Positions 1 through 5,056 of a stretch of 5,056 nt of DNA are shown here, in pieces. Both the position numbers and the translations under genes were made by a program. Below the pieces are notes generated by a model that saw only the letters and a list, made by a program, of their open reading frames with translations, was not told the DNA's origin and searched no databases. Where the stretch lies: the NCBI GenBank assembly GCA_031259505.1, contig JAIRLL010000209.1:1-5056 (forward strand), read 5' to 3'. Every line of letters begins with the position of its first letter. Positions within the stretch are counted from its first letter, which is position 1. This DNA comes from Tannerella sp. (GTDB lineage Bacteria > Bacteroidota > Bacteroidia > Bacteroidales > Tannerellaceae).

Positions 1-11
1 TTGATACTCTG

Positions 12-54
12 TAAAAAAGCAAAAATCCCTGCAAACACATAGCTTACAGGGATT
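12..54 (-). terminator. Intrinsic (Rho-independent) terminator of dnaK
   Basis: Read on the minus strand, an 8-bp perfect stem AATCCCTG (54-47) and CAGGGATT (31-24) encloses a 15-nt loop. It can grow to 10 bp with one G-U pair. It runs directly into a T-rich tract (TTTTTGC then TTTTTT, down to position 13). The stem begins 33 bases after the dnaK stop codon, the expected place to end the dnaK transcript. The shape is that of a classical intrinsic terminator. Confidence 0.85.
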
Positions 55-66
55 CTCTATTATTTG

Positions 67-84
67 GCTATCGTTTGTGATAGC
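67..84 (-). other. Small hairpin between the dnaK stop and its terminator
   Basis: GCTATC (67-72) and GATAGC (79-84) form a perfect 6-bp stem with a 6-nt loop, starting 3 bases after the dnaK stop codon. No T-tract follows it on the minus strand, so it is not a terminator by itself. It may be a 3'-end stabilising stem stacked before the terminator, or chance; its role is inferred only. Confidence 0.4.
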
Positions 85-87
85 GGA

Positions 88-2028
88 TTACTTCACTTCT
101 TCAAAATCCACATCTGTTACGCCGCCCTCATTTGAGTTGTTGCCGGTGCTGTTGCTGTCTGGTGCACCGCCACTGAATGGCCCGTTCTGCTCGGTGAACG
201 GATTACCTTGCGCGCCGGACTGTGCGTTCTGTGCATTGTACAAATCCTGGCTTGCGGCCTGAAATACGCTGTTCAACTCGGTTATGGCGCTGTCGATGGC
301 CGCAATATCCTGCGCTTTGTGCGCATCTTTCAGCTTGCCCAAAGCCGCTTCGATTTGCAATTTCTTGTCGGCAGGCAGTTTGTCATTCAAATCTTTCAGT
401 TGCTTCTCTGTCTGGAAAATCACGCTGTCGGCCTGATTTATTTTGTCGATGCGCTCCTTTTCTTTCCTGTCGGCTTCGGCATTGGCTGCAGCTTCTTCCT
501 TCATCCGTTTGATATCGTTTTCGCTCAATCCGCTGGACGCTTCTATACGAATGCTTTGCACCTTGCCCGTCCCTTTGTCTTTGGCCGATACGTTCAGTAT
601 ACCATTGGCGTCGATGTCGAAAGTCACTTCAATCTGCGGTACGCTGCGCGGGGCAGGCGGTATGCCGTCCAGATGGAAACGACCGATAGATTTATTGTCT
701 CTCGCGAGAGTGCGTTCGCCCTGAAGGATATGAATTTCGACGGACGGCTGGTTATCCGCGGCAGTAGTGAATACTTCCGACTTTTTTGTCGGGATAGTAG
801 TATTTGCGTCAATCAGTCGTGTCATGACGCCACCCATCGTTTCGATACCCAGTGACAGCGGCGTCACATCCAGCAGTACCACATCCTTTACGTCGCCACT
901 CATGACGCCTCCCTGAATAGCTGCACCGACGGCGACTACTTCATCGGGATTGACACCTTTCGACGGCGTTTTACCGAAAAACTTTTCCACCAGTTCCTGT
1001 ATGGCGGGAATGCGGGTCGAGCCGCCGACAAGGATTACTTCGTCAATGTCGGACGTCGTCATTCCGGCGTCGGAAAGCGCTTTTTTACACGGTTCGACGC
1101 AGGCCTGTATCAGTCTGTCGGCCAATTGTTCGAATTTGGCGCGCGTGAGCGTTTTCACCAGATGCTTGGGTATGTTATTTACCGGCATGATATACGGCAG
1201 GTTGATTTCGGTGCTCGTCGAACTTGAAAGTTCGATTTTGGCTTTCTCGGCTGCTTCTTTCAGGCGTTGGAGCGCCATCGGTTCTTTTCGCAGGTCTACG
1301 CCTTCGTCTTTTCTGAACTCTTCCGCCAGCCAGTCGATGATTACATGGTCGAAATCATCGCCCCCCAAATGGGTATCGCCATTGGTCGATTTCACTTCAA
1401 ACACGCCGCCGCCCAGTTCGAGGATAGATATATCAAACGTTCCGCCGCCGAGGTCAAACACGGCGATTTTCATGTCTTTCGTCACTTTGTCGAGACCGTA
1501 GGCCAGCGAGGCGGCCGTCGGTTCGTTCACGATCCGGCGCACGTTCAGCCCTGCAATTTCTCCCGCTTCTTTCGTTGCCTGTCGCTGTGCATCGCTAAAA
1601 TATGCCGGTACGGTGATGACGGCGTCCGTTACTTCCTGTCCCAGATAATCCTCAGCCGTTTTTTTCATCTTCTGAAGTATCATGGCGGATATTTCCTGCG
1701 GAGAGTAAAGTCGTCCGTCGATATCTACGCGCGGCGTATTGTTGTCGCCGCGTACCACTTTATATGGCACACGTCCTGTTTCGTTCTGTACCCGGTCAAA
1801 AGTCTCGCCCATGAACCGCTTGATGGAGAATATCGTATTTCGCGGATTGGTAATAGCCTGTCGTTTTGCAGGATCGCCTATCTTGCGTTCTCCTCCTTCC
1901 ACAAATGCGACAATGGAAGGCGTCGTTCGCTTGCCTTCGCTGTTTGCAATGACGACCGGTTCGTTCCCTTCCAGTACGGAAACGCACGAATTAGTTGTTC
2001 CCAAGTCAATTCCAATAATTTTTCCCAT
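88..2028 (-). CDS. dnaK: Molecular chaperone DnaK (Hsp70)
   Basis: Cytosolic ATP-dependent Hsp70 chaperone. It binds exposed hydrophobic segments of client proteins and works with DnaJ and GrpE in folding, disaggregation and the heat-shock response. The 646-aa product has normal family length. Visible signatures: IDLGTTNS at 7-14 (phosphate loop), catalytic Lys70 in [19 protein letters not shown] at 188-201 with Thr197 at the autophosphorylation site, and [16 protein letters not shown] at 332-347. The hydrophobic interdomain linker [12 protein letters not shown] is at 383-394. The substrate-binding beta domain covers about 395-505 and the charged helical lid about 506-600. A Gly/Asn/Ser-rich disordered tail ends in the conserved EEVK. 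The ATG is the family start ([10 protein letters not shown]) and follows an A/T-rich leader without a Shine-Dalgarno motif. The gene has its own terminator, and grpE and dnaJ are not adjacent. Upstream lie 365 bp of non-coding DNA with a TGACA-type repeat but no CIRCE element. Confidence 0.98.
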   Translation of the reverse strand: MGKIIGIDLGTTNSCVSVLEGNEPVVIANSEGKRTTPSIVAFVEGGERKIGDPAKRQAITNPRNTIFSIKRFMGETFDRVQNETGRVPYKVVRGDNNTPRVDIDGRLYSPQEISAMILQKMKKTAEDYLGQEVTDAVITVPAYFSDAQRQATKEAGEIAGLNVRRIVNEPTAASLAYGLDKVTKDMKIAVFDLGGGTFDISILELGGGVFEVKSTNGDTHLGGDDFDHVIIDWLAEEFRKDEGVDLRKEPMALQRLKEAAEKAKIELSSSTSTEINLPYIMPVNNIPKHLVKTLTRAKFEQLADRLIQACVEPCKKALSDAGMTTSDIDEVILVGGSTRIPAIQELVEKFFGKTPSKGVNPDEVVAVGAAIQGGVMSGDVKDVVLLDVTPLSLGIETMGGVMTRLIDANTTIPTKKSEVFTTAADNQPSVEIHILQGERTLARDNKSIGRFHLDGIPPAPRSVPQIEVTFDIDANGILNVSAKDKGTGKVQSIRIEASSGLSENDIKRMKEEAAANAEADRKEKERIDKINQADSVIFQTEKQLKDLNDKLPADKKLQIEAALGKLKDAHKAQDIAAIDSAITELNSVFQAASQDLYNAQNAQSGAQGNPFTEQNGPFSGGAPDSNSTGNNSNEGGVTDVDFEEVK

Positions 2029-2119
2029 AGTTATATCTTTATTCTGTTTTTAATTTTTTTATTCACGTTAAAACAATACGGTTTTCCTCTGTATTTGTTA
2101 TTCCGTTATACAAGGTTTT

Positions 2120-2140
2120 CAAATTGTATGCCAAAGTGTA
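2120..2140 (-). promoter_or_regulatory. Two tandem promoter -7-like elements upstream of dnaK (weak)
   Basis: On the minus strand TACACTTTG (2140-2132) and TACAATTTG (2128-2120) lie 12 bp apart. Each resembles the Bacteroidetes -7 consensus TAnnTTTG but has three rather than two bases between TA and TTTG. I see no TTTG or TTG at -33 spacing for either. If one is used, the dnaK leader would be about 85-100 nt. This is the closest match to the housekeeping promoter that I found in the dnaK upstream region. Confidence 0.25.
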
Positions 2141-2290
2141 ATTGCATGCAGTATGATCTTGAGTGTGAGATTTACAGTTCAAAGGCTCAACTATTCAAAC
2201 AGTCAATGATTTACAACAAAATACTTCGCGCGTCAACGGGTAAAATCGCCTCGCGTAAAATAAAACATAGCTGTACGGGAAAGAAAATCG

Positions 2291-2320
2291 TCCTGACAAA
2301 GACTGACATTCTGTCACAGG
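2291..2320. promoter_or_regulatory. TGACA half-site cluster upstream of dnaK (candidate operator)
   Basis: On the plus strand there are three copies of one 5-mer within 23 bases: TGACA at 2294-2298, TGACA at 2304-2308 and its inverse TGTCA at 2312-2316. The two direct copies start 10 bp apart, one helical turn. The second and third form a perfect 5-3-5 inverted repeat (TGACA-TTC-TGTCA). CCTG (2292-2295) and CAGG (2317-2320) frame the cluster. This is typical of a dimeric regulator site. The only genes within reach are dnaK (start about 265 bp downstream on the minus strand) and ribE (its end upstream). I do not know a named regulator for it. Confidence 0.35.
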
Positions 2321-2344
2321 TTTATGCAGCGACACACACGGCTC

Positions 2345-2386
2345 ATTCAAATCCGTCTTCTCCGGATCTTTGAATTTTGAATCCGG
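2345..2386 (-). terminator. Alternative hairpins just after ribE (possible weak terminator)
   Basis: Two mutually exclusive stems share bases here. One pairs CCGGAT (2362-2367) with ATCCGG (2381-2386) around a 13-nt loop. The other pairs ATTCAAA-TCCG (2345-2355) with CGGA (2363-2366) and TTTGAAT (2369-2375), leaving a 2-nt bulge and a 7-nt loop. On the minus strand they begin about 8-20 nt after the ribE stop, the right place for a 3' end. Neither is followed by a T-tract, so a standard intrinsic terminator is not shown. It may instead be a 3'-stabilising stem. Confidence 0.35.
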
Positions 2387-2393
2387 GGAACCT

Positions 2394-2993
2394 CTAAAAA
2401 GCCATCAATTTACTGATATACTTCCCGATAATATCAAATTCGAGATTGACGACGGTTCCCTGCCTGATTTGTCCGAAATTCGTATGGTCGTGCGTGTAAG
2501 GAATGATGGCCACATCGAAGCCGTTATCCTTTGAGTTACAAACAGTCAGGCTGACGCCATTGACGCAGACCGAGCCTTTTTCCACGGTCATGTATCCCTG
2601 TTTTGCCATCACTGCGTCGAAATCATATTCGAACGAATAATACCAGCTGCCGTCTGCTTCCTTTACTTCCGCGCAAACGGCTGTCCGGTCGACATGTCCC
2701 TGTACGATATGCCCGTCCAAACGTCCGTTCATCAACATGCTGCGTTCGAGATTCACCCTGTCGCCTTCCTTCAGCAGTCCGAGGTTCGAGCGTTCCAGCG
2801 TCTCTCTGACAGCCGTCACCGTGTAGGTGTCGGAGGTTTTACCCACAACGGTCAGGCAAACGCCGTTGTGGGAAACGCTCTGATCTATTTTCATATCATC
2901 GACAAACGAGCAATGCAGCGTCAAGTGCACGTTCCCTTTGTCCTGTTTAACGGCAACGACTGTTGCCGCTTCTTCTACAATACCTGAAAACAT
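2394..2993 (-). CDS. ribE: Riboflavin synthase, alpha subunit
   Basis: Cytosolic homotrimeric enzyme that dismutates two molecules of 6,7-dimethyl-8-ribityllumazine into riboflavin and 5-amino-6-ribitylamino-uracil, the last step of riboflavin synthesis. The 199-aa protein shows the two lumazine-binding barrels (about 1-96 and 97-190). Repeat 1 has MFSGIVEE at the N-terminus, SHNGVCLTV (41-49) and NLERSM (81-86). Repeat 2 has GHIVQGHVD (94-102), VCVNGVSLTV (142-151) and VNLEFDIIGKY (182-192). Residues matching the known active site are present: Phe2, Ser41, Cys46, His100, Ser148, Thr150 and Asp187. The ATG gives the near-invariant MF(T/S)GIVE start; no Shine-Dalgarno motif precedes it. It begins 9 bp after the pfp stop on the same strand, so it is probably expressed from the pfp transcript. 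The gene is also called ribC in some species. No FMN riboswitch is visible, as the short gap leaves no room. Confidence 0.97.
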   Translation of the reverse strand: MFSGIVEEAATVVAVKQDKGNVHLTLHCSFVDDMKIDQSVSHNGVCLTVVGKTSDTYTVTAVRETLERSNLGLLKEGDRVNLERSMLMNGRLDGHIVQGHVDRTAVCAEVKEADGSWYYSFEYDFDAVMAKQGYMTVEKGSVCVNGVSLTVCNSKDNGFDVAIIPYTHDHTNFGQIRQGTVVNLEFDIIGKYISKLMAF

Positions 2994-3002
2994 ACGCCGC
3001 TG

Positions 3003-4658
3003 TTATTTGGATTTTTCCAGTTTCAATGTGATGGTTGGCTGGTCGCAGACCTCTGCAGGACCAAAATACTGTATAGGGCCGGGATAGATGTAATCGGTCT
3101 TGATAGCCCACTCGTCGCGTTTGGAGGTAAATTCTTTGAACGGCGCGCCGTCCAGCCGTACCAGCGCTTTCTGTATCACCGGAATGTATTTGTTTCCTCT
3201 CATTTCCATATTCATCATCATGGTGAAGGGTACACCGCCGGCAGTCCACTGGTCGGCGGGGGCGGTTGTGTTGCCCACGGACACCATGTAGCCTGTTTTT
3301 TCTGCATTAATCATGCATGAAGCCGTATAACCCAGCGAATAGCAATAGTCTGCATCGTAGTTCGACGGGGCGGCGCAACGTCCTTCGTAACCAAAGAAAT
3401 GCGTTTGTATTGCGAATGTGGATGTAGAGGGATATTTTTCGCCGTCGCACTTCTTCCATTCTTCTATGCGGTTACTTACCATTTCGGCAAGCAATTTTTC
3501 CGTTTCGATAAGCGACACCTGCACGTTGCCATTTTTATCGCGGTCGAGTGTCAACTGGCGGGCGATGTTTTCCGGCAAACTGGCGTACAGCTTGCCGTTT
3601 TCTTCCGTCAGTTTACTGATAATGTCGCGCTGCTCGCTTTTCCTCATTCCATATTCGGATTCGTTTTTGCACAGGAGAACGTTCAGTTCGGCAATCAGAT
3701 GTTTCATTTCGGGGATAAATTCAATCAGTCCCTCCGGTATCAGTACCGTACCGAAGTTGTCTCCGGCGAAAGCACGGGCTGCAATCACCCGTGCAATATA
3801 TTCGACGATATCGTCCAGCGTCTGATTTTTGGCTGCAATCTCTTCGGAAATGAGGCAGACGTTGGGATGGGTTTGCAGAGCACATTCCAAAGCGATATGT
3901 GACGCCGAACGTCCCATCAGCTTAATGAAATGCCAGTATTTTTTTGCGGAATTGCAGTCGCGCTGGATATTTCCGATCACCTCGGCATAAACCTTGCAGG
4001 CGGTATCGAAGCCAAACGATATTTCGATTTGTTCGTTTTTCAAATCGCCGTCGATTGTTTTCGGGCAGCCAATCACCTGTATGTCGGATTCGATGGATTT
4101 GAAATATTCTGCCAGTTCACAGGCGTTGGTATTGGAATCGTCGCCTCCGATAATCACCAGCGCTTTTATATTCAGTTTCTTCAATATCTCGTGCGCCATC
4201 TCAAAATGGCTTTTTTCTTTTTTGAATTTGGTACGGTCGGAGCCGATGATGTCGAAACCGCCCGTATTGCGGTATTCGTCGATAATGTCTTTCGTAAGTT
4301 CTTTATACTGATGCGCTATCAGTCCTCCGGGACCAAGGATGAACCCGTAAAGTCGCGAATCCCTGTTGGCATCCTTCAGGCCGTCAAACAGTCCTGCAAT
4401 CACATTGTGACCGCCCGGAGCCTGTCCGCCTGACAGAATAACTCCCGCGTTAATAGCCGGAAATGTCTTTTTCTCTTCGCTTTTTTTGAACGTAACGATC
4501 GGCATCACGTACATAAGCGGAAACCGTTTCCTGATTTCATCCTGATCGGCAACCGATTGTGTCTTGGCGCCGTCGACTGCTATAACCGCGCCTTTCAATA
4601 TGGCGGGCATTTTGGGCTGATATGACGCCCTTGCAATTTGTAATGCACTTTTAGTCAT
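3003..4658 (-). CDS. pfp: Diphosphate--fructose-6-phosphate 1-phosphotransferase (PPi-PFK, long type)
   Basis: Cytosolic glycolytic enzyme that reversibly phosphorylates fructose 6-phosphate to fructose 1,6-bisphosphate with pyrophosphate instead of ATP. At 551 aa it fits the long, plant-like PFP clade rather than the roughly 320-aa bacterial ATP-PFK. Motifs in order: GGQAPGGHN (77-85, phosphate loop), GGDDSNTNA (171-179), PKTIDGDLKN (199-208), MGRSASH (248-254), PEGLIEFIPE (308-317), GYEGR (423-427) and SNYDADYCYSLG (432-443). Asp174 in GGDDS and Lys200 before TIDGD occupy positions that are glycines in E. coli ATP-PFK; in the family these two mark pyrophosphate specificity. Asp203 in TIDGD is the expected catalytic base. 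About residues 320-410 hold a charged helical insertion typical of long PFPs. The start ATG follows an AT-rich leader without a Shine-Dalgarno motif. It appears to be the first gene of a pfp-ribE unit, with promoter-like elements 54-261 bp upstream. Confidence 0.96.
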   Translation of the reverse strand: MTKSALQIARASYQPKMPAILKGAVIAVDGAKTQSVADQDEIRKRFPLMYVMPIVTFKKSEEKKTFPAINAGVILSGGQAPGGHNVIAGLFDGLKDANRDSRLYGFILGPGGLIAHQYKELTKDIIDEYRNTGGFDIIGSDRTKFKKEKSHFEMAHEILKKLNIKALVIIGGDDSNTNACELAEYFKSIESDIQVIGCPKTIDGDLKNEQIEISFGFDTACKVYAEVIGNIQRDCNSAKKYWHFIKLMGRSASHIALECALQTHPNVCLISEEIAAKNQTLDDIVEYIARVIAARAFAGDNFGTVLIPEGLIEFIPEMKHLIAELNVLLCKNESEYGMRKSEQRDIISKLTEENGKLYASLPENIARQLTLDRDKNGNVQVSLIETEKLLAEMVSNRIEEWKKCDGEKYPSTSTFAIQTHFFGYEGRCAAPSNYDADYCYSLGYTASCMINAEKTGYMVSVGNTTAPADQWTAGGVPFTMMMNMEMRGNKYIPVIQKALVRLDGAPFKEFTSKRDEWAIKTDYIYPGPIQYFGPAEVCDQPTITLKLEKSK

Positions 4659-4711
4659 AATTTTTAAGTTATATATTTAATATGTTTTCTATCGTTCTCG
4701 ATACGAGGCTG

Positions 4712-4737
4712 CAAATATCGCATTTTTTTTCTGCAAA
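4712..4737 (-). promoter_or_regulatory. Possible proximal pfp promoter
   Basis: On the minus strand GATATTTG (4719-4712) matches five of the six fixed bases of the Bacteroidetes -7 element TAnnTTTG. A TTTG at 4737-4734 lies upstream with a 14-bp gap, shorter than the usual 17-23 bp. If used, the start would be near 4705 with a leader of about 45-50 nt, a normal length. It is a poorer sequence match than the element at 4891-4919 but better placed. Confidence 0.35.
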
Positions 4738-4802
4738 AGAAAATCATTTATTTTAAATTATCATTGGTTTGAATTAATTAATTGAAGAATAAACATTTAG
4801 CA

Positions 4803-4882
4803 GAGTTATTGAAATTCAGAGATAACGAGTTGGCAACCGTGCTATTTTCAGCGTTTTGCGGTGCTATACTGTCAAATAACTC
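4803..4882 (-). other. Inverted repeats in the pfp leader (possible structured 5' RNA)
   Basis: A perfect 8-bp inverted repeat, GAGTTATT (4803-4810) and AATAACTC (4875-4882), brackets 64 bases. Inside are CAG/CTG and ACCG/CGGT pairs that could extend a folded RNA, and a direct repeat GTGCTAT on the plus strand (in CCGTGCTAT and GCGGTGCTAT). A second GAGTT at 4827-4831 could compete for AACTC at 4878-4882, giving two alternative pairings. The repeat begins almost exactly at the predicted start of transcription from the promoter at 4891-4919. It fits no riboswitch class I recognise, and function is inferred only. Confidence 0.25.
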
Positions 4883-4890
4883 ACTTGTTG

Positions 4891-4919
4891 CAAAGTTACG
4901 TTTTTCTTTCTAGCGCAAA
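4891..4919 (-). promoter_or_regulatory. Bacteroidetes-type promoter upstream of pfp
   Basis: On the minus strand TAACTTTG (4898-4891) is an exact match to the Bacteroidetes -7 consensus TAnnTTTG, followed by CA as is common. A TTTG at 4919-4916 sits 17 bp upstream, at the short end of the spacing reported for the -33 element. The predicted transcription start is near 4884. That is about 225 nt before the pfp start codon, so either pfp has a long leader or a separate short RNA begins here. Confidence 0.6.
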
Positions 4920-4936
4920 ATACATTTTTCCTTTTT

Positions 4937-5056
4937 TCAATTGATATACACCTCATTCATGGAGGCGGTAGATAAGACAACATTTTTTAGAAATTTACTC
5001 TTTCGCATGTGAAAGGAAGAAATTTCTAAAAACCGCTTGCGGCTCGGTGTTGGCGT
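4937..5056 (-). other. Short open frame running in from the right edge (doubtful)
   Basis: On the minus strand one frame is open from the edge to a TGA at 4937-4939, giving 39 residues. An internal ATG at 5008 would give 23 residues beginning MRKSKFLKNV and ending MNEVYIN. The frame passes through both arms of the near-palindrome at 4984-5032, which encode similar FLEI and FLKN strings. I recognise no family. It could be the tail of a gene outside the window, part of a repeated element, or chance. Confidence 0.15.
4984..5032. repeat. 49-bp near-palindrome with perfect 13-bp arms
   Basis: TTTTTAGAAATTT (4984-4996) and AAATTTCTAAAAA (5020-5032) are exact reverse complements. Inside, CTTTC (5000-5004) and GAAAG (5011-5015) form a further 5-bp stem with a 6-nt GCATGT loop. 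The whole can fold as one hairpin with a small internal loop. It is immediately followed on the plus strand by CCGCTTGCGG, another short palindrome, which on the minus strand reads CCGCAAGCGG then TTTTT. It could be a terminator for a gene to the right, a dispersed repeat, or the end of a small mobile element. Confidence 0.55.

Larger units (their letters stand above)
2029..2393 (-). other. ribE-dnaK intergenic region (dnaK regulatory region)
   Basis: These 365 bp between the ribE stop and the dnaK start carry no convincing gene. The longest minus-strand frame I found by eye in it is 32 codons (2211-2309) with no protein-like features. It holds a hairpin next to the ribE stop (2345-2386), a cluster of TGACA half-sites (2291-2320) and two promoter-like TACAnTTTG elements (2120-2140). 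The last 40 bases before dnaK are very A-rich on the coding strand, as is usual for Bacteroidetes leaders. That dnaK regulation lies here is inferred from position. Confidence 0.6.
4659..5056. other. Region upstream of pfp without a confident gene
   Basis: These 398 bases up to the right edge are AT-rich near pfp and show no recognisable coding sequence. They contain a near-palindrome (4984-5032), a promoter match (4891-4919), an inverted repeat that could structure the leader (4803-4882), a 12-bp AT palindrome AATTAATTAATT (4772-4783) and a weaker promoter candidate (4712-4737). A short minus-strand frame stays open from the right edge to a stop at 4937 but resembles nothing I know. Confidence 0.6.

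Noticed and set aside
208..855. A 215-codon plus-strand open frame antisense to the dnaK 3' half
   Set aside because: It lies fully inside dnaK with an atypical composition and no family likeness; a codon-bias shadow.
2211..2309. A 32-codon minus-strand frame in the ribE-dnaK gap
   Set aside because: No ribosome-binding or protein-like signal, and its start overlaps the TGACA palindrome; most likely chance.
1267..2373. A 368-codon plus-strand open frame antisense to dnaK and running on into the intergenic region
   Set aside because: It is the opposite-strand shadow of the strongly conserved dnaK reading frame. The translation is rich in Phe, Arg, His, Cys and Tyr, shows no known domain, and has no separate start context. 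dnaK genes often give such antisense frames.
2029..2393. CIRCE or HAIR heat-shock operators upstream of dnaK
   Set aside because: No TTAGCACTC/GAGTGCTAA pair is present. A single CTTGAGT at 2158-2164 resembles one HAIR half, but the partner ACTCAAG at the right spacing is missing.
2994..3002. FMN riboswitch before ribE
   Set aside because: Only 9 bp separate the pfp stop from the ribE start, and no RFN-type conserved blocks are seen upstream of pfp either.
5033..5056. Start of a tRNA or other RNA gene at the right edge
   Set aside because: The GC-rich stretch CCGCTTGCGG followed by CTCGGTGTTGGCGT is too short and shows no acceptor/D-arm pattern; it cannot be assigned.

Overview
The window looks like chromosomal DNA from a member of the Bacteroidetes, most likely order Bacteroidales (a Tannerella/Parabacteroides-type genome would fit; genus is inference). 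Three things point there: the character of the DnaK and long-form PFP proteins, start codons preceded by AT-rich leaders with no Shine-Dalgarno motif, and a textbook Bacteroidetes -7 element (TAnnTTTG) on the minus strand upstream of pfp.

All recognisable genes are on the minus strand, so transcription runs from right to left. From the right edge: (1) about 400 bases without a confident gene (4659-5056), holding a 49-base near-palindrome with perfect 13-bp arms, a good promoter match at 4891-4919, a possible structured leader at 4803-4882 and a weaker promoter candidate close to pfp; (2) pfp, a 551-aa diphosphate-dependent phosphofructokinase of the long type; (3) ribE, a 199-aa riboflavin synthase alpha subunit starting 9 bp after the pfp stop, so probably cotranscribed with it; (4) a 365-bp intergenic region with a hairpin after ribE, a cluster of TGACA half-sites and weak promoter-like elements; (5) dnaK, 646 aa, complete, without grpE or dnaJ beside it; (6) a clear intrinsic terminator after dnaK at the left edge.

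Functionally these are housekeeping genes: glycolytic flux using pyrophosphate, the last step of riboflavin synthesis, and the Hsp70 chaperone. The three intact proteins carry their family signature residues and show no truncation, frameshift or foreign look. I see no CRISPR array, RNA gene, insertion sequence or defence system, and no convincing new multi-gene system. The items most worth checking are non-coding: the TGACA cluster upstream of dnaK, the palindromic element at the right edge, and the long possibly structured leader of pfp.
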